Counted from the stretch's first letter, positions 7,601-16,344 are shown. The stretch: 34,652 bases of DNA from Tieghemiomyces parasiticus (GCA_027575765.1 JANBPT010000460.1:1-34652), one strand, 5' to 3'. Notes: a model not told the origin generated them from the sequence alone. Numbers and translations: made by a program.

Positions 7601-10491
7601 GCCCGCCGTCCAAAGCACCCAGCAGTCCGCCGCCACCCAAGGCACCCAGCAGCCCGCCGCCCAAGCCGCCGTCTAGCAAGCCCTCGGGTGGCCCGCCTAA
7701 GGATTTTGGCGAGTGTCCATGCCCAAACTGCACCTCGGGAACACCAGGCCCGCCGCCCAAAGCACCCAGCAGTCCGCCGCCACCCAAGGCACCCAGCAGC
7801 CCGCCGCCCAAGCCGCCGTCTAGCAAGCCCCCGGGTGGCCCGCCTAAGGATTTTGGCGAGTGCCCGTGTCCGAACTGCACCTCGGGAACGCCTCGCCCGG
7901 CTTCGCCTCCGCCTCCGAAGGCTCCCAGCTCGCCACCCGCACCCCCCAAGAGCCCTACGGGCAAACCCCCAAGTGGCTCCCCAAAGGACTTTGGACAGTG
8001 CCCCTGTCCAAACTGTAGCTCCAATACCGGCCCAACAAAATCGACCACCTCACCCCCAGCTAAGTCGCCTTCTCCCCCGCCGCCCAAAGCGCCTAGCACC
8101 CCGCCTTCCAAGCCTCCAACCGACTTTGGCACCTGTCCCTGCCCTAATTGCTCGTCCAATACCCGTCCGGGTAAACCTCCCACCAGCCCCCCGCCGGGCA
8201 AGTCACCGAGCTCGCCCCCGCCCCCGAAGGCGCCGTCTGGTCCCTCTAAGGACTTTGGAGTATGCCCTTGTCCGAACTGCTCATCTAACGCCGGGCCTGC
8301 CAAACCAACCACTTCTCCGCCGCCTCCCAAAGCAGCCAGCCCGCCCCCGACACCCAAACCGGCCACGCCGGCTCCGGCTCCAACTCCCAAGGACTTCGGT
8401 GCCTGTCCCTGTCCTAACTGCACTGGCCAATTTGGCACTCAGCCCCCGAGCAAGCCGACACCCACCCCCTCCTCGCCGCCTCCTGCCAAATCGGAAGGCA
8501 AGCCTCCCACCGACTTTGGTGTATGTCCCTGTCCCAATTGTACGACGCGGTCGACTGGAGCTCTTGCCTCCCCATCCCCGGCCAAGCCGGCTGTTAAGCC
8601 CACATCGTCACCACCTGCGTCGCCATCAACCAAACCTACTGGTGACTTTGGGGCCTGTCCCTGCCCGAACTGCACAACGTCCATGCCGGCGCCTTCTAAA
8701 CCCACCCCAGCCTCGCCCAAACCGGCGTCAACCAAACCCGTTACTCCGGCCAAGTCCTCGTCGCCGGCGACCCACACCTTTGACTGCCCGTGTCCGCACT
8801 GTCGCGCCTATAAGCCTCCGGTTAATGTCCCCAACAAACAGGGCGGACGGTCCACCCCCGGGGGCTCCCCCCGGCTGACCCCGGCCGATCAGACCTGCAC
8901 TTGCCGCTGCGCGTGTGCCCTGTGCTCGCTCAGTCCCAAATACGATGTGAAGATCAAGGTGTCCCTCAACCCGGATACCCTCAGCGAGACCATGGCGGAT
9001 AAGCCTTTGATCGTGACTACCGAGACCAGCGAAATTGCCTGCCACTGTACCTGCGCATGCGACTGCTGCACACGAGCCCAGAAGTTTTGCAACCCTAACG
9101 CTAGCCCCCTAGGCCCGCAACCCACCGGGGCTCGGCAGGGGCGTACAGGCGGTGGTAAGCCGCAGGTCGTGACCGTTGCGCAGGTCCCAGCCAATTCCAG
9201 TAGCAAGCTTAAGGTAGACGTGGGTCGGGACGGTAAGCCCAACGTGATCGTTAACGGCAAACTAGAGGAGACGCGGAAGCAGCTTAAGGAGGAGTTTCTT
9301 ACCCGGTCTCCGCGCGGTTCGGAGTGGCTCACTGAGCGCATCACCGATAACTATATGCGGACCGTCGTGGAGGAACGTCAGCGTCGTCTCAACCCGCCGC
9401 CTTCTTTATCGGCCTCATCAGCGGCCATCGGGGGCACTTTCATGGGCGACCGCCGCGGCGGCCGGGCCAACGCGCCGGCCTACAGTTCTCCTCTGAGCAT
9501 CTCTATGATGGCCCCGTTACCCGAAGGCGCTGCGACTAAGCAGCCCGGTAGTAAAGCCTCTGATTCGGCCGTATCCATCGTCGTGTCGGCGCCGCCGCCA
9601 TCGACCCCGCCCAGCCCGCCGGCGGTCGACCAGTCAATGATAATGGCGCCAACCCCACAATTATCGGGTCATCTTGACACCTTCAACGGCGGGACCTTCT
9701 CCTCCAGCATTGCCTTCTCGGCCTTGGCTCCCTCGCCGATTCCGCTAACGCGCCGGGCGGCCATCCGACAGCGCGCTCAGACCACAGCGGCAGCGTCGCC
9801 AATTCAGATTGACCTACGGTCGGCCGTTTCCCCCAGCCCATTTGATCCCATGGCGTCCCAGATTTCCCTCGCCTCGCAGCGCCGCAACGAAACAGCCAAC
9901 GCCAAAAACAACTGGGAACACCCGATCTGCCCGACCTGCGAAGACTTTTGCTACATGTTCGATAAGGTTACCTTCGACGGCGTGGCCTACCACAGGCATT
10001 GCCTCAAGTGCGTCGAATGCAAACGGGTGCTCCACCCGACCCACTGTGTCCGTGTCCGCGACCAGCTCTACTGTTCATACCATGCCAGTAACGTGCTACG
10101 CCGCCGTAGCATGCTGATCGGTCCCGAGGCCAGCCGGCCCAAACCCACCCGCCGTCGACCTCCGTCCGTCACTCGAAAGAGCGGAGCTTCGTCGCCTGCT
10201 AGTAGCCGAGCCCCCAGTACCGTCCCTCCGTCATTTGCCGCGGCCTCATCCCCGCGTCCCACACCACCCGTATCCCCGGGGTTCCGCGGGTCCCATTTCA
10301 AGGGCCCTTATTACAATCCGTTCGGTGTCCTCAACCGCGAGATGGCGAGCCTTGAGCAGCGGTTCCGGGAGACCGAAGAGGCCATGCGTAAATCGTTCAA
10401 GCCTCGGTCTAGTACCGGTCCATCGTTCGGAGGGAGCGCCGCAGGCAACGGAGCGGGTAATGAGAATTCACCCTTTTCGATGCATTCGTGA
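4660..10491 (+). CDS. Giant LIM-domain protein with CxCxCxCxxC modules and CPCPNC/proline repeats
   Basis: This 1943-residue protein is encoded without introns. The first ATG follows an in-frame TAG seven codons upstream, so the start is well defined. LIM1 (450-501) has all ligands at the usual spacing: C450, C453, H471, C474, C477, C480, C498, H501. LIM2 (1757-1808) is equally complete: C1757, C1760, H1778, C1781, C1784, C1787, C1805, H1808. Between them lie three pairs of CxCxCxCxxC (573-582/602-611, 680-689/708-717, 1413-1422/1461-1470), a CPCPNC at 769 with a CPCCHC downstream, and a repeat array (about 861-1380) of FGxCPCPNC knuckles separated by 40-58-residue linkers rich in SSPPPPKAP. 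Before LIM1 is a disordered Ser/Pro region with a Thr tract near 356-375. There is no signal peptide or membrane segment. LIM domains bind proteins and the Pro-rich linkers could bind SH3/WW partners, so a cytoskeletal or cell-wall-proximal scaffold with many Zn sites is inference. I do not recognise the family as a whole. Confidence 0.9.
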   Translation: MTANAKEKGFDTATQAPFSYDIRVTGDISPYTNADDGRTTRVSVKITSNDDLCNILQARQAGGAQRPWSIANPHELLNVDINARVNPFTDEHTPSAAPPASATAESRRPVKTASPAPHSPHPFHRHMHGPQPAMAKCGGSVSHQPLAIAATAAHIDPDEAAMAHLWHRPASARSRTELSEVLERAGPTAPSERSLSPHPSEWELADVLRRTTGPPEAREMSPAPHLDHGRYSRPPSMAQGSVHQARRGGSVVVPSEPLRSSSKIRELEGSEADEAVRDPTWTSAVVPRRRSPPPSLGRRFASLLPPTPEFNRPARSTTPPPVMQAAWLVDNRAGGRATPSERPASVQSNVSLSSILTTTHTSTTTTTTTHTTTQQATLTVPVGVTPSTASSSPSIRPYHPAGEARRGGCADHGPSFAPSSANTSFVGYHDIDRVQMAQMHRTPKHCYEVCYLCSKLITGGDRIVPQDRPIHRGCLRCTECRRLLTVDSLKISDEAFYCEVHHAARDRVLPSALSNPYRSAGHPGGTGGAKPARPQNLTLSFHPHTVAYSQPSASEPSFCGTASSLDLSDNVPCSCDCHCMYCPISLYGVVTESEAGDQAHRCACHCACPVCVRARGIHSSLGTPPPWTPAIERSMMLHPSPSARSTPFPGAPMVGGSVLEPRSDTPYRTLDRSTHSGKACLCQCRCAFCPNALYGQVSVDEEVLAHPCHCDCPCSICVRALNIYDNFGDPPEFAPPRAKTPAGCLNPGENTPCLLFAKAGGGDASVFECPCPNCHETRVRDANLIERIMAYYYSKAVLDPTYSLTPKDKEYIRLICPCCHCRRFRECNYKTTGSPVLKPQAKSASPTPSPSPPQHKEFGKCPCPNCTTGTQGLPSKAPSSPPPPKAPSSPPPPKAPSSPPPKPPSGKPPGGPPKDFGECPCPNCKPSMSGPPPKTPGSPSPLKAPSSPSAPPKSPTGKPPSGPPKDFGQCPCPNCTSGTPGPPSKAPSSPPPPKAPSSPPPKPPSSKPSGGPPKDFGECPCPNCTSGTPGPPPKAPSSPPPPKAPSSPPPKPPSSKPPGGPPKDFGECPCPNCTSGTPRPASPPPPKAPSSPPAPPKSPTGKPPSGSPKDFGQCPCPNCSSNTGPTKSTTSPPAKSPSPPPPKAPSTPPSKPPTDFGTCPCPNCSSNTRPGKPPTSPPPGKSPSSPPPPKAPSGPSKDFGVCPCPNCSSNAGPAKPTTSPPPPKAASPPPTPKPATPAPAPTPKDFGACPCPNCTGQFGTQPPSKPTPTPSSPPPAKSEGKPPTDFGVCPCPNCTTRSTGALASPSPAKPAVKPTSSPPASPSTKPTGDFGACPCPNCTTSMPAPSKPTPASPKPASTKPVTPAKSSSPATHTFDCPCPHCRAYKPPVNVPNKQGGRSTPGGSPRLTPADQTCTCRCACALCSLSPKYDVKIKVSLNPDTLSETMADKPLIVTTETSEIACHCTCACDCCTRAQKFCNPNASPLGPQPTGARQGRTGGGKPQVVTVAQVPANSSSKLKVDVGRDGKPNVIVNGKLEETRKQLKEEFLTRSPRGSEWLTERITDNYMRTVVEERQRRLNPPPSLSASSAAIGGTFMGDRRGGRANAPAYSSPLSISMMAPLPEGAATKQPGSKASDSAVSIVVSAPPPSTPPSPPAVDQSMIMAPTPQLSGHLDTFNGGTFSSSIAFSALAPSPIPLTRRAAIRQRAQTTAAASPIQIDLRSAVSPSPFDPMASQISLASQRRNETANAKNNWEHPICPTCEDFCYMFDKVTFDGVAYHRHCLKCVECKRVLHPTHCVRVRDQLYCSYHASNVLRRRSMLIGPEASRPKPTRRRPPSVTRKSGASSPASSRAPSTVPPSFAAASSPRPTPPVSPGFRGSHFKGPYYNPFGVLNREMASLEQRFRETEEAMRKSFKPRSSTGPSFGGSAAGNGAGNENSPFSMHS
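7231..8805 (+). repeat. Coding tandem repeats: DFGxCPCPNC knuckle plus Pro/Ser/Lys linker
   Basis: Inside the LIM gene, CPCPNC-type knuckles begin at residues 861, 919, 970, 1019, 1068, 1114, 1159, 1202, 1249, 1289, 1333 and a variant CPCPHC at 1376. Spacing is 58, 51, 49, 49, 46, 45, 43, 47, 40, 44 and 43 residues. The first five units are also very similar at DNA level (recurring CCCAGCAGTCCGCCGCCACC-type tracts), which suggests recent expansion. Later units have diverged in the linker but keep F-G-x-C-P-C-P-N-C exactly, which suggests selection on the knuckle rather than the linker. Confidence 0.9.
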
Positions 10492-10846
10492 GCTGTCTTG
10501 GAATTATAATTATTATTATTCAATTTTTTTTATCCCCGTAGAAGTGCTGATTATTCGCTCATTTTTTTTTACTCTTTTTGGTTGTACTATCTTAAGGTCG
10601 CCTCTGTCCCACATGAGTTTTCTCAGCGTCCTGTTTACGAACGGTTCCATGACCTGTTATACATATATATTTTTATAAGTGTATATTGGTGGTGTGAGGA
10701 CCGTGAAGCCCTTTCTCATTGTGTCCACCGCTCGATACGTACCACTACCGGATATTTACAATTTCTATAATATCCCCTATTCCATCTCCCATTGGGGGAG
10801 GGCACTTTTTCCGTTCTCCCTTACCACGCCATCTTTCGTTGCATTC

Positions 10847-10852
10847 AATAAA
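10847..10852 (+). terminator. Probable polyadenylation signal of the LIM gene
   Basis: A canonical AATAAA lies about 356 nt after the LIM stop codon, following AT-rich sequence. Its position fits a 3' untranslated region of moderate length. Confidence 0.5.
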
Positions 10853-11014
10853 ATTACACGAGTCTTATCAAACTCTAATCTCCGTCGCAGCCTTTGCGGG
10901 TATCCAGTGATTGATAGGGCCCGGGTAGATTGAGTTGGGCTCCTGGCGATTAGGGTAATATAAAGAGCAAACCTATCAAGACGATAATTAAACAGAACGA
11001 TATCTAACGAGTAT

Positions 11015-11531
11015 ACCCAGAAACCACTGATCCAGTCAGTTATTGCACCCCTAACTATATCTCTACCTAAACTGCTTCCTTTCTTTCTTTAGCTTATTTC
11101 TCTATTCCATGCTCCTTCATGGCGACGTCAACCCTCCTGACCGGTTGGACGGCGCCCTCCCTTTGGACAAGCGTCTCCGTCTCTATCCTTTCAGGACTTA
11201 CTTTCCATCGGCCTTCTTCTCCTTAACTGACGCGGTAGCTTGATAGCTGCCTCCATATTTCACCTGGGCGCTAATCTCGCCTCGCCCGATTATCCTTTGG
11301 GTTCTCTCCAAACCCAACCCGTAGCCATGATGAAGGATGCTGGCCGACCTTCAAAATAAAAGACCCACCGGGGTCGCTACTCAGGTGAAGTGAATTTTTA
11401 TTTATAGTGAATCTAAGGCAGGCAACCTGTGGGGTCGCTACTCAATGATAGCTTTAATCACCCACAACCAGTTTTCAACATCACCCTTCAGTCTGTTTAT
11501 AAGTATTTTTTTTTCGTTTATTAGTCTTTAG
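11015..11531 (-). repeat. Dispersed repeat, copy A (inverted relative to copy B at 25395-25840)
   Basis: Read on the minus strand, this stretch aligns along its length with the plus strand of about 25395-25840. The match starts near an ACTGAAGG(G/A)TGATGTTG block and ends near GGA(T/C)CAGTGGTTT. A block of 49 nt is identical (11144-11192 here, 25675-25723 in copy B). Copy A has the 14-mer GGGGTCGCTACTCA twice (11370-11383 and 11431-11444), with about 60 nt in between that copy B lacks. No open frame is conserved between copies (indels break it), so this is either a non-coding transposable-element remnant or a duplicated structured RNA gene. Boundaries are approximate. Confidence 0.75.
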
Positions 11532-12239
11532 CTCGTTTGGCTACTAGCCCTACTTTCCTCTAGGGCGGGTTTCCCTGAGACGTAGCGGATCGGTTCTCCT
11601 TCCTCAGTACCGCTTGTTGTTTGCCTCCGATGGCCTCCCTTTCATACTCTTCTGGTGTGTGAACCTAAATTTTACCCTCGTTCCCTCTTCCCTATCCCCA
11701 TTCTTACTACTGCACACCCCGATCCATTGGGCACTTCAAGCAGCACGATTATGGATCGCTATCCCTACTTTGGTTGCCGCGTTTTGTGGTTTACATTGTA
11801 CATTTCACTCGCTATTATCCCAGGGAAGGTTGATAGTTAACAACTGTTTGCTTTCTCAACTCCTTTAATATACTCGGTCCTTTACAGACACCACAATGTC
11901 AGTTTCCAGGCTGCTCAAATGATCTAATCAAAGTGTGGCGTACGGAACAGACGGTGATATCCCTTAACGAAGTCAACGTTGCCTTGTAACACCTTGCAGC
12001 TGCCACGCCTCCCCGTAAAGGCTTGTTCTCTAGTCAACCCATTTCAACGGAAGGCCACACCCAGGAATTCACGGCAGACCCTACGAAGCTGCAAGTCCCT
12101 TTCCATGACGGTTGAGATATAAACGTCCTGCTGATCCATCGACTGCTCCTCAGCCATCTCTTTCTTCCTAGAGCTGTATTATCCAGTACTTAGGGAAATC
12201 TCGGATATTTCTTGTAGTTGGCGGGATGTGCCTTGCCTC

Positions 12240-12721
12240 TCACTTTTATGACCAGCCTCCGTATACACTACTGTCTTTGTCGAGCCGCTAGACCAGAATT
12301 ACCCGAGGTGAGTATGAGTGTATCCGTTTTACCTTGGCCTGCTGGAGGAAAATCTTACTTTAAGATCTACGGACCCATACGGCTGCTGTGGTTGCACTAC
12401 TAGTATGCTTCAAAAACGAAACGCAACACAAGGACAAGGCGGGAGGTTTTGGTAATGTGCTGCTAAATGATGTATGCTATGCCGCTATGGAAGTGCCACC
12501 ACTCGGTAAAGTCTTAACCACTCACTTTGGGATTGGGAATACCCGACGCAGGCGGTCTATACCGCTCAAACGAAACCACCATGGACAACGTAAGGGAGAA
12601 TGCTGCCAGGATGGGCTCAACGACGGAGGAATACAGAACAAGACTAGTCGACCTACTCACTGGCAGCAAGACTAATGACGCTGACTATTCGGCTCTAGAG
12701 CAGTGGCTTCTCAAGTGGTGA
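12240..12721 (+). CDS. Possible small spliced gene, terminal exon at 12581-12721 (hypothetical)
   Basis: The clearest part is a 46-codon frame from an ATG in excellent start context (ACCACCATGG, 12581) to TGA at 12719-12721. Its translation is Glu/Leu-rich with the end YSALEQWLLKW. It looks like a helical protein segment and has protein-like codon use. About 270 nt upstream there is a consensus splice donor (CCCGAG|GTGAGT, near 12306) preceded by a short frame reading VYTTVFVEPLDQNYP after a pyrimidine-rich AG, which may be another exon. I could not join the pieces in phase, so the 46-aa frame may be a complete micro-protein or the last exon of a gene. The family is not recognised. Confidence 0.3.
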
Positions 12722-13233
12722 TCGGTCATAAGGAAGTGCAGCTGAGGTGTTGAAACTAGGTTTCTAAACCTAAGTAGCTCACATGATTGTGCCGACCGTT
12801 GGCTATTAACTACTATGCAGGGACCATTCGCGGACTTGATACCCAATGTAGTAAACGAAGCTAGGGGTCACACATGACTGCGAGTGGGCCTACATTTCGT
12901 TGCCAGCAGGGTGAGTGGGCGACCTCCGCTGTATAGGTAGGCATAAGCGACCAAGTGAGGCATTAAGGAAAGTGATCGGCAGCTCGCCCTCACACTCCCT
13001 CACTCATACATGGTCAACAGTCACCCGGCACCAAGTCTGGCCGTTGCCTCACTCAACATGAGCAAACTGGTGATAGGCTGGAGCCATTGAAGTTCGGGGC
13101 CACGAAAATACCCGTCTTTCCCTAATCCTGGCGATCGCACCCCAACTAGGGCCTACACATAGGGGGAGGGGGATGATAGAGGAGCCTGCTCCACGGACTG
13201 GGATAACGCCCCGGTGGACCAGATACCCGCCTA

Positions 13234-13241
13234 CTTAAATA
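13234..13241 (+). promoter_or_regulatory. TATA-like element upstream of the protease
   Basis: CTTAAATA lies about 110 nt before the ATG at 13351 and is followed by a C-rich leader. Position and leader composition fit a core promoter; the match to TATA is only partial. Confidence 0.3.
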
Positions 13242-13350
13242 CCGGACCCGTCGGCAGCCTCACCTCCATCTCACCTCACCATCATACGCTCTCCCATCGA
13301 AATTGCACCCTGTTACACAACCTAATCCTTGCTAATCCCTTCCGTCTGCC

Positions 13351-15891
13351 ATGCGCTGCACAGCTCTGCTTGGCGGCCTCACCGCCTTAGCCTTCTACGG
13401 ATGCGCCGTCGCCCAGTTGGACGCCACCATCAACCAACTCAACCGCATCCCTAATGTCTTCGTGGTCGAGTATAGCGGCGTTGCCCAGTTCGCTCAGAAC
13501 ATGCAGGACGCCAGCATCCCGTTCACGGTTACCCGAAACTATACCACCCTCCTTAGCGGTTCCAGCGTGACATTTGATGATCGTTACCAGGACGGCGTCA
13601 CCAGCCTGTTCGCCACCCAGAGCCTGTGGCCGATTCGCACAATTAAACACGCCGACTCACCATTCAAAATGGCCCGTCCTTTGACCACTTCCCTACCGCC
13701 CATGCCCATGCTGGCCCACCAGTTCACTGGCGTCGCCCAGCTGCATTCCTCATATAACCTGGACGGCACAGGGGTCAAGATCGGCATCCTTGACTCTGGC
13801 CTTGACTATAACCATCCGGCCTTTGGGAACTGCTACAAGACCTCCGGCTGTCGCATCCAGTACGGGTACGATTTCGTTGGTGATAACTTCAACGGATACA
13901 ACCAGCCCCAGCCCGATGACGACCCCTACACCTCGTGTTCCGTGCATGGCACCCACGTGGCGGGGATTGCGGCGGGTAGCCACGGCGTGTTCAAGGGCGT
14001 CGCGCCCAAGGCCACCTTGGGCATCTACCGCGTCATGGGGTGTAACGGTATGACCAGGAACGATGTGGTGGCCTCCGCCCTAGACCGGGCCGCCTCTGAC
14101 GGGATGGATATTGTCAACATGTCATTCGGGTCACCGAGCGGCTGGAGCACGATGATGGTGGATGAGGCCATCTACCGACTGGGCCTGCGGGGCGTGATTG
14201 CAGTCGCTGCCGTGGGCAACTTTGGGGCCGACACCCTTTGGGCCGTCAACTCACCGGCCACCAGCAACATGAGTGTCGCGGTCGGCGCCGTCGACCTTCC
14301 CACCTACTATTCCCACACCATGAACGTCACGGTCGGTACCACCAAGGTCGTCATTCCCCGTTCGGACCAGCAGCACAACCTCCCCCCGCTCAACCTCAAC
14401 AACGCCCCCTTAGTGCGCGCCCGCGATGCCGGAGCAACGACCGACTTGGCCTGCGGTGCCATTACGGCGGCCCCGGGTGCCGTGGTGCTCGTCCAGGTCG
14501 GCGGGTGCTCCGACCAAGTCAAGACCGCCAACGTGCAGGCCGCCGGTGGAGTCGCCCTGGCGCTGTACCACAATCAAGCGGGATTTGCAGGCTACGCCGG
14601 CGATGTTGACAACAATGCCATCCCCAGCTTCATGCTACTTCAGTCCGACGGCCAGTCCCTCATCAGTCTGCTGGCCACGGGTGCAGCCACCGTCACGATC
14701 AACGACCGCGTTGCGTCCTTCACCAACAGCAACCCCATCGTGCCGTCCTGGTACTCGTCGTGGGGGCCCGGACCCGACGGTAAGGTCAAGCCCGAGATCA
14801 TGGGACCCGGCTCCAACGTCTACTCCACCATCCCTCTAGCCGTCGGCGGGTACGGGCTCGACTCCGGGACCTCCATGGCCACTCCGTACATTGCAGGCGT
14901 CTTTGCGCTTCTAAAGCAGTCCGGCAAGGCCCCCGACCGTAACGCCGCCCTCCAGCGCATCCTCAACACAGCCACCATCATGTACCAGAAACCCAACGTT
15001 CCCTACTCGCCGGCACTCCAGGGCAACGGGCTTGTCGATATGGTCAAAGCCTACAACACCGAGTTCACGGTCGACAACGTCTACACGATTGGTTCGGGGT
15101 ACGTCAGCAACCTCACGAGCAAGTTCACCTTGAACTTCTACCTCAATAATACCAGCACCCGTAACGTGGAGTACGGCTACGAGTTCGTACGCGCCCAGTC
15201 GGTCTCCTCCTTCTTCAGGGACGGCACTGTCGCCATTCCGCCCCACCAGGACACCAGTGTACTCCACCCGTCGTACAACGTCTACACGAAGCCCGTCCCA
15301 GCCCAGGGGTCTGTCAAGAACGCCTTCATGTGCGAGTACGGCGACTACACCATGGAGGACCTCCTGCTCGGGGGTGGCTTCCTCAACCTCTTCCCCAAAC
15401 CCGGATTCACCGGTAACAACGTCACCATTCCGTACCTCAGCTACGTGTACAACTCTACCAATATCCCCATCCTCGATACCTCCTGGAATGGTTTCCCACT
15501 CCCGAGCATGATCAACAGCGCCACTGGCAACATCCTTGGTGACGGCTCTACGTTTACGTTCGTCGGAGAGGATGTGCCTGTCATCGTCTTCCGTTTGAAA
15601 CTTCCCATTTACCGCGTCCGCATCCGCCTTGCAAAGGCCGCGACTCCGTCCAGCATTCATGGTGTCGTTGGTGATGGCCATTATAGGTACTTGGAGAAAA
15701 ATATGGACTCCGCTGGGAACCCTTACTACACCTACCGCTGGGATGGTACCGCTCACCCTTATGCCACACCAACCAACGTCTACAATGTGCCCAACGGTCA
15801 GTACGTTCTCCTTCTACATTTCTTTCCGACTGGTCCTACCGATACACCGACCCTTTACACTTCACCCAAAATCACCATCAAGCGCCCCTAG
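13351..15891 (+). CDS. Secreted subtilisin-like serine protease (peptidase family S8)
   Basis: The protein has 846 residues and no introns. Residues 1-21 are a signal peptide (hydrophobic LTALAFYGCAVA, cleavage likely after AVAQ). A propeptide-like segment (about 30-95) reads FVVEY...FTVTRNYTTLLSG. The catalytic domain starts near 130 with all active-site residues present: Asp148 in GILDSGLDYNHPAFG, His199 in SVHGTHVAGIAAG, oxyanion Asn290 in AVGNFGAD and Ser508 in GTSMATPYIAG. Between Asn290 and Ser508 is a segment of roughly 90-110 residues that looks like a protease-associated (PA) insert (AGATTDLACGAI...VLVQVGGCSD), as in Vpr/minor extracellular subtilases. About 260 residues after the domain form a beta-rich, Asn/Thr-rich tail, probably Fn3-like. 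It probably digests extracellular protein for feeding. Such subtilases are often expanded in fungi that attack animals or other fungi, but one gene does not show lifestyle. Confidence 0.93.
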   Translation: MRCTALLGGLTALAFYGCAVAQLDATINQLNRIPNVFVVEYSGVAQFAQNMQDASIPFTVTRNYTTLLSGSSVTFDDRYQDGVTSLFATQSLWPIRTIKHADSPFKMARPLTTSLPPMPMLAHQFTGVAQLHSSYNLDGTGVKIGILDSGLDYNHPAFGNCYKTSGCRIQYGYDFVGDNFNGYNQPQPDDDPYTSCSVHGTHVAGIAAGSHGVFKGVAPKATLGIYRVMGCNGMTRNDVVASALDRAASDGMDIVNMSFGSPSGWSTMMVDEAIYRLGLRGVIAVAAVGNFGADTLWAVNSPATSNMSVAVGAVDLPTYYSHTMNVTVGTTKVVIPRSDQQHNLPPLNLNNAPLVRARDAGATTDLACGAITAAPGAVVLVQVGGCSDQVKTANVQAAGGVALALYHNQAGFAGYAGDVDNNAIPSFMLLQSDGQSLISLLATGAATVTINDRVASFTNSNPIVPSWYSSWGPGPDGKVKPEIMGPGSNVYSTIPLAVGGYGLDSGTSMATPYIAGVFALLKQSGKAPDRNAALQRILNTATIMYQKPNVPYSPALQGNGLVDMVKAYNTEFTVDNVYTIGSGYVSNLTSKFTLNFYLNNTSTRNVEYGYEFVRAQSVSSFFRDGTVAIPPHQDTSVLHPSYNVYTKPVPAQGSVKNAFMCEYGDYTMEDLLLGGGFLNLFPKPGFTGNNVTIPYLSYVYNSTNIPILDTSWNGFPLPSMINSATGNILGDGSTFTFVGEDVPVIVFRLKLPIYRVRIRLAKAATPSSIHGVVGDGHYRYLEKNMDSAGNPYYTYRWDGTAHPYATPTNVYNVPNGQYVLLLHFFPTGPTDTPTLYTSPKITIKRP

Positions 15892-16170
15892 CCGCCACTG
15901 CGCGGCCGAGGAGATGTGTAGTTGGTAGTAGCTTGTCTAATTCTGAACCAGGGTTCTTTCACTATAATACATGTAATTACCCTTCAAAAGTTCCGTGCGA
16001 ATTGAGCGCCATTCTACTATAGAACGAATGGGCGATGGATCAGGATTTATTTGCCATCTTGAAGGGAGCAATGCGACAATTGACAGCTAGTAAAGTAGCT
16101 GAGAGGCTACCAGTGAAGTAATTGATTGTTCGAGTGGGCTTGGATGGCAACAATGCCGATTGATGATGGC

Positions 16171-16344
16171 TATAAAAGCCAGCATGAGAGAAAGAGAGGG
16201 AGTAAAAACTAACTCATGGCACATCACGTCGAATATTCTGTTCATGTTTCGGAATGTGGTCGCCTAAAAACGACCATCCCACTGCACCAAGCGGCAGTCA
16301 CTCATGACGCCGCCACTCACCAGGACAGCCGCTCATGCAACTAA
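16171..16344 (+). CDS. Weak candidate micro-ORF with TATA box
   Basis: A good TATAAAAG (16171-16178) is followed about 38 nt later by an ATG (16216) that opens a 42-codon frame ending TAA at 16342-16344. The translation starts MAHHVEYSVHVSECGRLK and is rich in His and Thr, with no recognisable domain. The TATA-to-ATG distance is reasonable for a short-leader gene. Length alone gives little support, and the frame may be chance or the first exon of an unrecognised gene. Confidence 0.15.

Larger units (their letters stand above)
10853..13350. other. Gene-poor region between the LIM gene and the protease
   Basis: It contains one copy of a dispersed repeat (about 11015-11531) and a possible small spliced gene (12240-12721), both listed separately. 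Otherwise I see only short overlapping frames without codon bias. The last 150 bases are CT/CA-rich and are the protease promoter and leader. Confidence 0.4.

Noticed and set aside
7143..8438. 431-codon antisense open frame across the CPCPNC repeats, with repeated GQGHxPKS
   Set aside because: It mirrors the tandem repeats of the LIM gene: the Pro codons read as Gly/Leu in reverse. There is no domain and codon use is a by-product of the sense repeats.
7688..8878. 396-codon plus-strand frame overlapping the LIM gene
   Set aside because: An alternate frame of the same GC-rich repeat, Arg/Pro/Leu-only composition, no recognisable structure.
14911..15756. 281-codon antisense frame over the protease C-terminal part
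   Set aside because: Val/Gly/Glu-rich shadow of the Thr/Asn-rich sense frame; no recognisable motif.
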